A program made the position numbers and the translations under genes. A stretch of DNA of 64,000 nucleotides from Deltaproteobacteria bacterium (GTDB taxonomy: Bacteria > Myxococcota > Kuafuiibacteriia > Kuafuiibacteriales > Kuafuiibacteriaceae), in NCBI GenBank assembly GCA_016703535.1, contig JADJBV010000001.1, forward strand, positions 1,426,001 to 1,490,000, in the 5' to 3' direction. Below are positions 1 through 8,722 of the stretch, in pieces (position 1 is the stretch's first letter; each line of letters begins with the position of its first letter). Under the pieces are notes generated by a model. That model was not told where the DNA came from and did no database searches. It saw nothing but the letters and a program-made list of their open reading frames with translations.

Positions 1-695
1 GTCATCTTGTAGGCATTGTGGACCAGTCTGTCCAAGATCGCATCGGCCAACGTGGGGTCCCCGATCCAGTCATGCCACTTGGTGACCGGAAGCTGGCTGG
101 TGAGCACCATCGACCTGCGCCCGTATCGATCCTCAAGGACCTCCAGCAGATCATGCCGCTGGCTCTCCTTCACCGTGCCGAGGCCGAAGTCGTCTACGAC
201 CATCACGTCTGCGCGCGCCAGCTGGGCCAGTCTCTTCGTGTACGTCCCGTCGGACTTCGCCAGGCTCAGCTCCTCGAATAGCCGAGGCATCCGCCGGTAC
301 AGGACACGGAATCCTCGCCGGCACGCCAGCTGGCCCAGGGCACAAGCCACGAAGCTCTTGCCCACGCCGGTGGGCCCGGAGATCAAGACGTTGTGGTGCT
401 CGGCGACCCACTTGCACGTGCCGAGCTGGGCGAGCTGAGCCTTCTCCAGGCCCCGGGCGGTGGACGCTTCGACGTCCTCAATGCAGGCCTCGGGTAGCCG
501 AAGTTGGGCCTCCTTCAGACGCCGCTGCAGCCGCCGATTGTCCCGCGCCAAGTACTCGGCGTCGACCAGTAGCCCGAAGCGCTCGTCGAAGCCTAGCGAA
601 GGCATCTTGGGATCCTTTTGTTGTTCCAGCCAGGCGCCAGCCATCACCGGCAACCGCATCGTGTACAGCTTCTCTTTGGTCGGTTCGTTCAACAT
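1..695 (-). CDS. istB: IstB-like helper ATPase of IS21 element, 3' end off window
   Basis: This is the AAA+ ATPase that works with the IstA transposase to select and deliver target DNA. The reading frame opens at ATG 695-693 behind a GAGGAG ribosome site and stays open to the window edge, giving about 231 residues; the family is usually 240-260, so only a short tail is missing. A Walker A motif GPTGVGKS and a Walker B stretch VMVVDD are visible. The last visible residues (LVHNAYKM) match the usual C-terminal region. It starts 14 bases after the istA stop, so the two are transcribed together. Confidence 0.9.
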   Translation of the reverse strand, partial: MLNEPTKEKLYTMRLPVMAGAWLEQQKDPKMPSLGFDERFGLLVDAEYLARDNRRLQRRLKEAQLRLPEACIEDVEASTARGLEKAQLAQLGTCKWVAEHHNVLISGPTGVGKSFVACALGQLACRRGFRVLYRRMPRLFEELSLAKSDGTYTKRLAQLARADVMVVDDFGLGTVKESQRHDLLEVLEDRYGRRSMVLTSQLPVTKWHDWIGDPTLADAILDRLVHNAYKM

Positions 696-709
696 GGTGG
701 TCTCCTCAC

Positions 710-2256
710 TCAGTTCAGGAAGTAGCCAGGGCCGCGGATCTGGTCGTGCGCGATCGGCGGCGCTTGTGGCTCCGCGTCATCGGGATGCGGCCGCAGATCG
801 AACCCGTTCTTCAACATCCGCTCGATGGGCTTGTACGAACGCGCACCGAATCTCAGCGCCCGTTCGCACGCCACCTCCGTGCGCGCTGCACCGTAGGTCT
901 CTCCCATCCGCATCAGCGCGCGGCCCGAGCGCCACGTCTGGTCGCGGTGAGTGTTACTCTCGAAGATCCGCTGCATCATCGCTGCCGCATTTGGGCCCGT
1001 CTTTTCTGCCCATTCGACGAGCCCGCCCGGGTCTCGCTCGGCCCACGCCTTATGGTTCGGCGGGCGATGCTCCGGGTCGGTGGTGTGCCCGTACATCACG
1101 TGGCTGCGCGGATGAGACGCGACCCGGTTGTTGTAGTGGAGGATCTCCACCGTTGAGCCGTTGAAGCACGCCTCCATCTCCTCGTGAGCCAGGGCGTGCG
1201 GCACCGAATACCAGTGGTGCTCGACCTGCACGTGATAGTCGGAGTTCGGTCGAACCTTCTTCCAGCTCCGCGGCACGAAGCTCGTCGTTGGCACCGGCTT
1301 GAGCGCGGGGCGCTCGATGCGCTCGTATAGATCACAACGTGACACGCCTCCGAGCTGCTTGCGGGGCCGGGCGTTCAATGAGTCGCAGAGTTCGCGGATG
1401 CGGGCGTTCAGCTCCTCGAGCGTGAAGAAGGTTTCGTGGCGAAGACGGGCGAGAATCCATCGCTGGGCGACCTGCACCGCGACCTCGACCTTTCCTTTGT
1501 CGCGAGGCTTTCGAGGTCGAGCCGGGATCACGATCGCGCCGTAGTGGCGAGCCTGGTCCAAGTAGGTCCGCTGGATGTCGGGCTCGTAGCGGTCTGCGCG
1601 CGTCACCGCGCTCTTGAGGCAGTCTGGCACCCAGACCTCGGCGACGCCGCCGAAGTACGCTACCGCGTGGTCGTGGGCCAGGACCCAATCTGCGATCGCC
1701 TGGGTCCGCGTCGCCTCCACGTACGTGTAGCTCGATGCTCCGAGCGCAGCGACGAACAGCTCGACCTCGATGACCTCGCCGGTGTTCCGGTCGACCAACT
1801 GCGGCTTCTTGCCGGAGAAGTCGATGTACATCTTCTCGCCTGCCTTTTGGGACTGCCGCATCGTCAGGCCATGCCGCTTCTTCCAGGCCCGGTAGCGCTC
1901 TGTGAACGCTGTGTACTGAAGCCCTGACGGGTGTTCCTCGATGTACTCCAGGTGCAGAAGCTCGAGCGTCACGCCCGGCTTCTTGAGCTCCTGGTGGATG
2001 TGCCGGGGTCAGGCTCCGGCCGGATCGACCCCGGCGCTGCTGGCTCGCCGTAGAGCCGACGCTCAAGCTGGCCGTCGTCGAGTGCCTCGACCGCGGCCCA
2101 ATCGAGCCCAGCGGCCTCTGCGCGGCTGGTCGCCTTGCCCACGACGCCGGTGCTGGCGCCGACGGCGGCGGCAGTCTGTCTTGTGCTCTTCCCGAGGCTC
2201 CACCGAAGCCTCAGGATCTCTCTGGTCTTTCTCATCGTCAGTCGCTCCGTTGCCAT
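710..2256 (-). pseudogene. istA: IstA transposase of IS21 element, frameshifted
   Basis: This is the DDE-type transposase of the element. The N-terminal part starts at ATG 2256-2254 (MATERLTMRK) and carries a helix-turn-helix around STRQTAAAVGASTGVVG. The catalytic part lies in another frame, with the DDE residues visible in YIDFSG, VPDCLK and KGKVEV. The two frames join at about 2001-2009, where the minus strand reads GACCCCGGCAC; adding one base restores a PDP-xHIHQELKKPGVT sequence typical of the family. The joined length is about 515 residues, normal for IstA. The shift lies at a CCCC run, so a true mutation and a sequencing error are both possible. Confidence 0.85.
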
Positions 2257-2348
2257 GCGCCGAGACTGATCCTCGCTGCGCTTGGGGAAACGACGGTTCG
2301 ACGTCACTCCACTCGGGTCACCGGCCTCGAGTCGACCCACGGTCTGGG

Positions 2349-2480
2349 TGTCCACGATGCCCGATCTCGGTGTCCACGATGCCCGATCTCGGTGTCCACG
2401 ATGCCCGATCTCGGTGTCCACGATGCCCGATCTCGGTGTCCACGATGCCCCGATCTCGGTGTCCACGATGCCCCGAAATC
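2349..2480. repeat. Tandem 22-bp repeats at the IS21 end
   Basis: The unit TGTCCACGATGCCCGATC plus TCGG occurs four times without change (2349, 2371, 2393, 2415). A fifth copy at 2437 has one extra C (23 bp), and a sixth, diverged at its end, starts at 2460. IS21-type ends normally carry a few spaced transposase-binding repeats; here they form a perfect tandem array just upstream of istA. There are no spacers, so this is not CRISPR. Confidence 0.9.
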
Positions 2481-2484
2481 CGCA

Positions 2485-2946
2485 ACTATCGAAGTTGCTG
2501 GGGCCAGGAGGGACTACGCGGGCCGCCAGATCGATGACTGGGAGTATGACGTCGACGACGCAAATATCAAGCTTCCGCTGGCGCTCAGGCCGCCAAAGGC
2601 AACGTTGACCTGCCACGTGGGAATCAACCCGCCGCCTCCCAAACTCACCCTGTTCTTCAGCACCGACCCGACCGGTGTCGTCTGGACTATTGAATCGCCC
2701 GATTTGCACACCGCACCGCCAGTGGTCACCAGCCGAACCGAGCTTGCGCAGGCGATCCGAAGCCAGGCCGCGGCGCTGGGCCACCAACTCGGGCGGGAAA
2801 TGTGCTGGGCCAAGGATGGAGACAACGCCTTTGGATTTCACCTCGAAGTAAGGGACGACGTGACTCCGGACCTGGGATCCGTCAAGGGGCTCGACACCGA
2901 AACGAGCATCCTCGTTCACATGTTCGGCACGGAGAACTACACCTAG
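2485..2946 (+). pseudogene. 3' part of an unknown gene, probably split by the IS
   Basis: After the presumed IS end the plus strand stays open for about 153 codons with a protein-like composition (for example WTIESPDLHTAPP, then LVHMFGTENYT before the stop). The only start codons in frame lie inside the IS repeats, so the gene has most likely lost its 5' part to the insertion. I do not recognise the family. Its stop is six bases from the stop of the convergent DUF5675-like phage gene. Whether it is phage or host is open. Confidence 0.5.
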
Positions 2947-2951
2947 CCTAG

Positions 2952-3437
2952 CTACCCGACGACCACCACGCGCCAACGGCGCCCCTCGACCCAACCCCCG
3001 AGCGCTTCGAACAAAGCCGCCATCGCAGCCGCCGAGTGGTTCACGCCGCGCTTACTTTCGGTGAGGCCGGGCGCGACGCACCCTTCGAGCTGGCTCGGGA
3101 AGTTCGCGACGTGCACCAGCAGCGTGGTGCGCTTGCCATCGATCCAGAACCGCAGGGCTTCGATGCGCTTCGTCGGGTCCGACCGGGGCACCCAATGCGA
3201 CGCCTCTAGCTCATGCTCGCCCTCGCGAACGAAGACGTAGTTCCCGCCCCGTTCGATGGCCGGTAGCTGCAGCACCACTTCGGGGCGTCGGTCGGCCCCG
3301 CCTTCGGTCGGTCGACTGTAGACCGTGAGCACCACCCTTCGGCCCTCGACCGCCGTCTTCGGATCGATGAAGCGCGCGTGCGTGCGGCGCACCTCCAAGT
3401 GCGTTCGTTCGTGCTTCGGCAACTCTACGATCGGCAT
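2952..3437 (-). CDS. DUF5675-like phage protein
   Basis: This 161-residue protein begins at ATG 3437 (MPIVELPKHE), eight bases after a GGGAG-like site, and is the last gene of the minus-strand arm. The C-terminal half (LLVHVANFPSQLEGCVAPG, then a Ser and a conserved region NHSAAAMAALFEAL) matches the pattern of DUF5675 proteins, which have an IHxANxxxxLxGCxxPG core and occur near phage lysis genes. A role in cell-wall handling is inferred from that position and is not proven for the family. Confidence 0.6.
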   Translation of the reverse strand: MPIVELPKHERTHLEVRRTHARFIDPKTAVEGRRVVLTVYSRPTEGGADRRPEVVLQLPAIERGGNYVFVREGEHELEASHWVPRSDPTKRIEALRFWIDGKRTTLLVHVANFPSQLEGCVAPGLTESKRGVNHSAAAMAALFEALGGWVEGRRWRVVVVG

Positions 3438-3439
3438 GC

Positions 3440-3580
3440 TCACTCCCGCCCCTTCCGGCGCCGGCGCCAGCGCCCCAGCCCGAGCACCAGCGAGCAGCGC
3501 CACGGCTTCGGCCTCGGGCCCCACGTTCGAGCCACCAGGTACGCGTGCGTACGGCCGAGGTGCAGGCTCGACGCGCTCAC
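3440..3580 (-). CDS. Possible 46-residue basic membrane peptide
   Basis: A GTG at 3580, overlapping the stop of the upstream gene as GAGTGAG, opens a 46-codon frame ending three bases before the DUF5675-like start. It has a short hydrophobic patch (WRCSLVLGLG) followed by an Arg-rich tail. The coupled position fits the style of this operon, but no family is recognised and the composition could come from high GC alone. Confidence 0.35.
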   Translation of the reverse strand: MSASSLHLGRTHAYLVARTWGPRPKPWRCSLVLGLGRWRRRRKGRE

Positions 3581-3861
3581 TCGGTCCCCTCGGGCGCAGC
3601 TGCGGCGCGGGCTTCGGCGACCAGCGCGAGCAACTCGTCGGTGATGGGGCACGCCTTGCGCGGCGCGAATTCCCGCCGGCCGTCGCGGTGCGTGACGACG
3701 CGGCCAACTTCGATGGGCTCACCGCTTGAGGCCATCGCATAGAAGACGAAGTTGACCGCCACGATCGTAGTGCCAGGCTGGAAGGCGTAAGCGCCATTCC
3801 AGTCGGGACCCTCGCACGCGTGCTTCGGAAGCGTGGCCACCGAACCTGTATGCGCGCTCAC
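3577..3861 (-). CDS. Small phage protein of unknown function
   Basis: This 94-residue frame starts at GTG 3861, which overlaps the stop of the preceding gene as GTGA. It contains HACEGPDWNGAYAFQPG and a short hydrophobic stretch (IVAVNFVFYAM) and ends in an Ala/Glu-rich helix. An in-frame upstream ATG exists but would overlap the neighbour by more than 100 bases, so the coupled GTG is preferred. No family is recognised; it sits among small membrane proteins that may serve lysis. Confidence 0.55.
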   Translation of the reverse strand: MSAHTGSVATLPKHACEGPDWNGAYAFQPGTTIVAVNFVFYAMASSGEPIEVGRVVTHRDGRREFAPRKACPITDELLALVAEARAAAAPEGTE

Positions 3862-4184
3862 TTGGACACCCCCGCGCCGACGACCAGGCCAACCGCCCCC
3901 GCGACGACGGCCACGATGGCGCCCACGCCCACGACTTCGAGGGTCGACCAGCCGGCCGGCGCCTCGCACGCAGGGCACGGGACGGCGGCGAGGTCTTCGG
4001 CGTCGCTCTGCTCAAGGTCGGCCCGGCAGTCATCGAGCGCGTCGCGCAGCTCGGTGCGCTCGGCGGCGCAGACCTGGCGCCCCTTGGTGCACGCTGAGTA
4101 ATCGAGGAACAGATCCCTCGGGACGGCGGTGGTCGCCGTCGTCGCCGTGAGGACCAGCGCAACCAGTGCCGCTTCGGCCGTCAT
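3858..4184 (-). CDS. Small protein with two membrane segments, spanin- or holin-like position
   Basis: This 108-residue protein starts at ATG 4184, overlapping the previous stop as ATGA. It has an N-terminal hydrophobic segment (ALVALVLTATTAT), a middle part with paired Cys (SACTKGRQVCAAE, VPCPACEAP) and a C-terminal membrane segment (VVGVGAIVAVVAGAVGLVV). The Cys-rich outside domain between two membrane anchors could act in lysis, but no family was matched and the idea rests on position. Confidence 0.6.
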   Translation of the reverse strand: MTAEAALVALVLTATTATTAVPRDLFLDYSACTKGRQVCAAERTELRDALDDCRADLEQSDAEDLAAVPCPACEAPAGWSTLEVVGVGAIVAVVAGAVGLVVGAGVSK

Positions 4185-4579
4185 GGCTTCGACCCTTTGT
4201 CGTCTTCGCGGTCGAGGGCATCGTTCAGCTTGCGCAGGTCGAACCAGTCGCCACGGTTCGGCTGCGTGATCTGCTCGCGGCGCCGGGCTTCGCGGTTCGC
4301 CTCGGCGACCTCGGCCTTGGCCTTCGAGCTGTAGCGTTCGGCTCGGACGGCTCGAGTCTTTGCGCGGGTGGCCGACAGCGGCACCGGCGGGCGGCTGGGA
4401 CCCGGCGGGGGGTACGGGGCGGCGCGGAGGCGCGCGCGAAGCTTCTCCGCGCCAAGCCATCCCAACACCGCCGCCAAGCCACCGAAGGCCCACCGCACCG
4501 GCGTCGGCAATATACTCAGTAGACGCACGACCCCGCGCCCGAGCTCCCGAACTCCATTCAGTATACGCCGGGTGCTCAT
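4181..4579 (-). CDS. Small membrane-anchored phage protein
   Basis: This 132-residue protein has one membrane segment near residues 20-45 (LSILPTPVRWAFGGLAAVLGWLG) followed by a basic, coiled region (KAKAEVAEANREARRRE). Its start overlaps the upstream stop (ATGA) and its stop overlaps the next start, so it is translationally coupled on both sides. Two TACTGAGT-like sequences (4512-4522 and about 4557-4566) fall inside its first codons. The layout, membrane anchor plus coiled tail, resembles an inner-membrane spanin or a holin, without clear homology. Confidence 0.6.
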   Translation of the reverse strand: MSTRRILNGVRELGRGVVRLLSILPTPVRWAFGGLAAVLGWLGAEKLRARLRAAPYPPPGPSRPPVPLSATRAKTRAVRAERYSSKAKAEVAEANREARRREQITQPNRGDWFDLRKLNDALDREDDKGSKP

Positions 4580-4908
4580 GGCTTGGGATCCTCGGCTTCG
4601 GGCTCGGTGTGCACGACGTCCAGTTCGGTCACGTCGGTCGTAGGCTCTGCGTGCGGGAGGTCCTGGCTCTCGCGTTCGGCGCGCTCACGCAGGGAGCGCG
4701 GGCTCTCGGCGGTCAGCGTCTCGAGCGCCGACCAAACGCCGACCAGCGCGAAGCCCACCGCGGCCGCGATGGTGGCTTGCTCGGTGAGCACCATCGCAAT
4801 CGAAGCGATGATGGGCTTGCCGAAAGACCACACCAGGAAGATCCGGCGCCGCGCCTTGTACGAAAAGCTCGCGGTGTAGTCGCGGATGCGGCTGGCTCGG
4901 CGGGTCAT
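4576..4908 (-). CDS. Small phage membrane protein, holin candidate
   Basis: The 110-residue product has a basic N-terminus, a long hydrophobic region of about 40 residues (IIASIAMVL then IAAAVGFALVGVWSAL) able to cross the membrane twice, and an acidic tail (TEPEAEDPKP). That architecture and its place in a run of small membrane genes at the end of the structural arm fit a holin, though no family match can be claimed. It starts with an ATGA overlap to the gene upstream. Confidence 0.6.
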   Translation of the reverse strand: MTRRASRIRDYTASFSYKARRRIFLVWSFGKPIIASIAMVLTEQATIAAAVGFALVGVWSALETLTAESPRSLRERAERESQDLPHAEPTTDVTELDVVHTEPEAEDPKP

Positions 4909-5426
4909 CGTGGGCCTCCGTTCGTTCCACCGCCCCGCGGTGTTCGGGTCGGGAAGTTCAGGTCGAGCAGGTTCGACAGCTCGCGCACGCGGGCGCGTAG
5001 CTGGTCTTCGAAGGGCGCTTCGGCGAAGACTTCCTCGGGTTCGGCCATCGGGATGTCGGGCTCGGCGGGCGCCACGGGAACGGGTGGCGGGAAGCGCGCG
5101 TATGCTGGGGCTGGGGCTTGGGCCGGGGCGTGCGGCTGGGCGCCGTGGTCGGTGTTGGGCTCCTCGGTGAAGTTCGAAAGCTCGCGCTCGAGGGCATCGA
5201 TGCGGACCCTCAGCGCCTTGAGTTCCTTCGACATCGAGATCACGGTCGCGCGAACGGCGCGCGCGTCGCCGGGCAAGTGGCGCACGACCTCGGCGACCAC
5301 GGCGAAGGTCTCGGTCGGCGAGCGGGTCTCAGCGTCGAGCAAGGCCCAGCGGCCGAGGGCTTGCTTCGCGCGCTCGACTTGGGCTTCGGTTTGGCTGGCC
5401 TGGTGGGCCGGGGTCGGTGGTGGCAT
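4905..5426 (-). CDS. Phage protein with helical N-terminus and Pro/Ala-rich middle
   Basis: This 173-residue protein has a helical region (residues 10-90) ending in a likely coiled coil (MSKELKALRVRIDALEREL), a Pro/Ala-rich linker, and an acidic C-terminal helix (FEDQLRARVRELSNLLDL). It follows the hub-like gene by three bases and overlaps the holin candidate. No family is recognised; a minor tail, baseplate or lysis accessory role is possible from position only. Confidence 0.6.
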   Translation of the reverse strand: MPPPTPAHQASQTEAQVERAKQALGRWALLDAETRSPTETFAVVAEVVRHLPGDARAVRATVISMSKELKALRVRIDALERELSNFTEEPNTDHGAQPHAPAQAPAPAYARFPPPVPVAPAEPDIPMAEPEEVFAEAPFEDQLRARVRELSNLLDLNFPTRTPRGGGTNGGPR

Positions 5427-5429
5427 GGC

Positions 5430-7895
5430 TCAGCCCTCTCCGTAGACGTTGGCCAGGTCGCCGGAGCCTGGGATCACTTGATCGGTTTTGCTGGCGATGA
5501 ACGCGTATCGGGCGCGCTGCTCGGCGCTGGCGGTGCCCGAGGTCGTGAACACGACGATCGAACCGACCGCCAGCTCGCCATTGAAGTCGCCGGTAAACTC
5601 GAGTTCGTTTGAGCCTGGCAGGACGTCAACGATGGTCTCGGTGCCCGCGGCGCCGTTCACGACACCGGCCGCATCGACCAGCGTCACGACGTCGCCGACG
5701 GAGAACGCCGCCACGTCTTGCGTCGGCAATCCGCCGAGGGCGTCTTCGCTGGTGTACACGTTGGCCTCGAAGCTCCAAACCGAACCACCGCCGCCGTCGC
5801 AGACTGCGGCAGGAGCGACACGCCCGACCCGCGCTTCGGGCCCGTAGGCCTGGGCCTTGACCTCGAGGTACGCGCCGGTCGCCGGGCCTGGCGTGCCTGG
5901 GCCTGCTTCGTCATCGCGGGCGCCTTCGAGCACGATGCTCTTCTCCAAGAGCTGGCATTGAACGTCAGTCCACCCGCGGGTCGCGTCGCGCATGTTGACC
6001 AGCTCGGGGATCGTAACGGCTGCGGTGTCTCCGACCAGCCAAGTTTGGGTGGGCGCGAGCGTGAGGTCGCCCTGCGAGAGGATGCGCGGGCGATGCGACC
6101 GATAGAGGCGAGCGACGCCACGCCGAGCAAACAACGGGGCGTCGGTCTTGCGCGCGCCGGGGACGGGGATCTCGACAACGGGACCACCGGCGACGAACAC
6201 GCCGCGGTGCCCAAACAACTCGGCATAGTTCCCATCGCTCAGCGGGAACGGCACGGGCTCACCGGGGCCAAGCTGATAGACCAGGTCCGAGACCAGCGAG
6301 CCCGAACCCCGGGACACGCGCCAGCGAGGCGACACCAGGCCCGGCCCGACCTCGCGCGTGAGGATGTCAGCGGCGCCGATCGTCAGGCTCGCCGAGTTGA
6401 GCAACGGGATCTTGGGAAGGATGATGCGGGCGACGCCATTGTTGACGCTGAGAAACGCGCCCATCGGCCGCAGGAATTCGCGTTCAATCAGCTTGCCGAA
6501 CGCCTCGACCTTTTGGCCGAAGGTGAAGTTCGGAAATTCGTACTCGAGGGTGCGGTCGCGTACGGCCAGGAACGAGGCGACATCGATGTCGCCGATTGGC
6601 ATGCCCAAGCCGTAGCCCGACGGCAGGCTCGACCAATTCGTACGCTCCCGGTCGGTGCCGCTGGTCGCGTAGTTCACCAGCTCGAGACCGTCGCTTGCGT
6701 CGTGGCTCGAGGTCATCAGGATCAAGAGCAGGTCGATCCAGTTTGCGGTGCGGGTCCAAGTGCCGGCGCTGCGGCTCGTGCTAGGGCTTGGCCCCGGCGA
6801 GTAGCGGAACGAACCCGCATCGGCGCCGATGCCGGTGCGGGCGACGAACACGCGACGACCGATCGACCCGAGCTTGAGCGTGCTTTGGTCGCCGGTGCCG
6901 GTCACGTCCCGGCGCAAGACCTTGACGTCGGGGCCGATGTATCCACCGGTGCTCTGGATCGAAACGACTTCGTCGCCGAACGCCAAGTAAAACAGGTGCG
7001 CGGCGTCAGCTTCGGTGCCCTGCCACTCGCGCATATCGGCGATGGCGTTGGCCGACGGCGAGTTCGACAGGTCGCGGATGGCGAAAGACGCAGAGCCATT
7101 CTCGACGCCTTCGGCAAGCTCGGTTTGTTGGCCGACGCCGTTGACCCACCGCGGGGAGATCTCGACCGACTGAGGCCGGTACGGGATCGCGCGGTTCAGG
7201 TGCCGAAGTTGGCTGGAACAAGCGAACGTCCAGGTGTTGGCGTCTTCGTCCCAAGTCACCTCGTCGATGGCGAACACGCCCAACTCGTAGGCTTCGGCTG
7301 CGCTGTCGGCGTCGATCGGCACCAGCTGCGCCGTCACCCTGCGGGTCTCGAGTACGGGCGTCGAAAGGAACACCCGATCGCCGACGCCGTGCGGTGCCGC
7401 GACCGTGCCCAAGTAGCCACGCTCGACGGTCGCCGTGGTACCGGAGTCGACCGAGGCGACGCGCATGGCTTCGGCGCCTACGTAGATCGCAGTATCAGCG
7501 GCCAGGCCTGCGGTGGTGCCGACGACCAGACCGGTGGTCGAGGTCGACTGCGCCGAGGTTAGCGCTGTCGTCGGCGCTCGCTCGGTCCGCAGGAGTTGGG
7601 TCAAGTAGTTGTCGACGTCGACCAGCGTGAAGCCCAACCCGCCAAGCTCCTGCGCACCGCCAAGCGGGTCGGCGCGTTCGCTGAGAAGGCTCGGCAACTC
7701 GGCGAGGAGCGGTTGCCATAGGCTCGCGGGTTCGGATGCAGCGAAGTCGGGAACGTACGCACAGAACCGGGTCCTGGCGTCTCCGCCTGCCGCAGCGTGC
7801 TCGGCGGACGTCAGGCCAGGGCCGACGCCTTCGCTGCGCAGGACCACCGTCCAGCGTTGGGCGGCGTTCCCGAGGGCCATGGCCAAGGTGACCAT
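5430..7895 (-). CDS. Large distal tail / baseplate hub-like protein
   Basis: The 821-residue protein starts at ATG 7895, which shares bases with the upstream stop as TAATG; a longer in-frame start at 8000 would overlap the neighbour and is rejected. The N-terminal third carries a beta-rich module with VGAEAMRVASVDSG and RGYLGTVAAPHGVGD, a pattern common in phage baseplate and tail proteins. The C-terminal 120 residues are another beta-rich domain (GDVVTLVDAAGVV). Its place after the tape measure and its size suggest a tail-tip or hub component; no catalytic motif was seen. Confidence 0.65.
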   Translation of the reverse strand: MVTLAMALGNAAQRWTVVLRSEGVGPGLTSAEHAAAGGDARTRFCAYVPDFAASEPASLWQPLLAELPSLLSERADPLGGAQELGGLGFTLVDVDNYLTQLLRTERAPTTALTSAQSTSTTGLVVGTTAGLAADTAIYVGAEAMRVASVDSGTTATVERGYLGTVAAPHGVGDRVFLSTPVLETRRVTAQLVPIDADSAAEAYELGVFAIDEVTWDEDANTWTFACSSQLRHLNRAIPYRPQSVEISPRWVNGVGQQTELAEGVENGSASFAIRDLSNSPSANAIADMREWQGTEADAAHLFYLAFGDEVVSIQSTGGYIGPDVKVLRRDVTGTGDQSTLKLGSIGRRVFVARTGIGADAGSFRYSPGPSPSTSRSAGTWTRTANWIDLLLILMTSSHDASDGLELVNYATSGTDRERTNWSSLPSGYGLGMPIGDIDVASFLAVRDRTLEYEFPNFTFGQKVEAFGKLIEREFLRPMGAFLSVNNGVARIILPKIPLLNSASLTIGAADILTREVGPGLVSPRWRVSRGSGSLVSDLVYQLGPGEPVPFPLSDGNYAELFGHRGVFVAGGPVVEIPVPGARKTDAPLFARRGVARLYRSHRPRILSQGDLTLAPTQTWLVGDTAAVTIPELVNMRDATRGWTDVQCQLLEKSIVLEGARDDEAGPGTPGPATGAYLEVKAQAYGPEARVGRVAPAAVCDGGGGSVWSFEANVYTSEDALGGLPTQDVAAFSVGDVVTLVDAAGVVNGAAGTETIVDVLPGSNELEFTGDFNGELAVGSIVVFTTSGTASAEQRARYAFIASKTDQVIPGSGDLANVYGEG

Positions 7896-8710
7896 TAAGA
7901 GGTGACCTCGGCGCCCATGAAGCGGGCGGCGTAGTAGAGCGACTCGGGCGGGTCGTCGCTGAGCCGCTGATACGGGCGCGCCTTGCTGGTGGTGCGCCAC
8001 AACGTGTACGCGCTGGTGCCGGTGGCGAGCTGGCCCTCGTCTTCGTACAGGCGGAACGGTCGGCCGATGCCGATGGCGTTGTGCCAGGCGTACTCGAGGG
8101 TGCCGTACAGAGCAGTCGACGGCGCGTATTCGTTCAAGACCACCGTTTGCGGCAGACGGCCGAAGTAGATCCCGCGCTCGCGCGCCATCGTTCCGAAGTC
8201 GGACACGCGAACCAACCCGGTCATGGTGCGAGCGGCGCCACCAATCATGGGGCGCTGAGGTCGGCCGTCATTCCAGATCGGCCGCTGCGCACGCCAAAGG
8301 CCAGCCGGCATGGAAGCCGAGACCACCGCCGCAGCGAGCGACGTGTCGCCCGAGTAGCCGAAGGGGTTCACGCCGCCGATGCCTGCGGTGTCCAACGTGG
8401 TCGACGCATGCGACCACAACAGCTGGATCGTGTTGGCTGCCACGGCGACGCGCAGCCGATAGTTGCTGTCGAGGGTGACGGTGACCGAGGGCGCGCCCGA
8501 GTGGGTCTCGATGCAAAGCTCCAGAACGCGCAGCAAGTCGCCCTGACCACCGAGGGTCGCGGCGTCGGCTTGGCCGTCACCGACCGCCCAGTAAAACCGA
8601 TTCGGCGTGACGCTGAAGGTGAGGTTTTCGGTGACCCCGTTGTAGAGGACGCGCAGCACGTACGACGACGCGCCGAACACAACGGGCCAAGCGAGTGCAG
8701 CGTTAGGCAT
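7895..8710 (-). CDS. Phage tail protein, probable distal tail component
   Basis: This 271-residue protein lies directly after the tape measure gene, the usual place of distal tail proteins. The sequence is beta-rich (YVLRVLYNGVTENLTFSV near the start) with no signal peptide or membrane segment. It has no recognised motif, so the call comes from synteny. Start ATG 8710 lies 12 bases after the tape measure stop. Confidence 0.6.
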   Translation of the reverse strand: MPNAALAWPVVFGASSYVLRVLYNGVTENLTFSVTPNRFYWAVGDGQADAATLGGQGDLLRVLELCIETHSGAPSVTVTLDSNYRLRVAVAANTIQLLWSHASTTLDTAGIGGVNPFGYSGDTSLAAAVVSASMPAGLWRAQRPIWNDGRPQRPMIGGAARTMTGLVRVSDFGTMARERGIYFGRLPQTVVLNEYAPSTALYGTLEYAWHNAIGIGRPFRLYEDEGQLATGTSAYTLWRTTSKARPYQRLSDDPPESLYYAARFMGAEVTS

Positions 8711-8722
8711 TGGTCCCTCCCG

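Larger units (their letters stand above)
1..2484 (-). mobile_element. IS21-family insertion sequence (partial at window edge)
   Basis: The element holds istB and istA in the IS21 order on the minus strand, preceded by multiple copies of a 22-bp repeat. Read on the minus strand, the outer end probably starts TGCGGATTTCGGGGCATC at 2484, which resembles the TG...CA ends and multiple terminal repeats of IS21-type elements. The end position is inferred from that resemblance, because the other end lies outside the window and no target duplication can be compared. The istA frameshift suggests this copy cannot move by itself unless the frameshift is a sequencing error. Confidence 0.85.

Noticed and set aside
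2349..2480. CRISPR-like array
   Set aside because: Units follow each other directly without spacers, and no cas gene is near.
2500..2514. Sequence GGGGCCAGGAGGGAC resembling the tRNA-Ala 3' end (GGAGCCAGGCGGGAT), a possible left att site
   Set aside because: Only about 12 of 15 bases agree and the match lies in GC-rich sequence; a real att repeat should be exact over 15 bases or more.
5718..7562. 614-codon plus-strand open frame
   Set aside because: Antisense shadow of the hub-like gene at 5430-7895; low-complexity Arg/Gly/Asp-rich composition.
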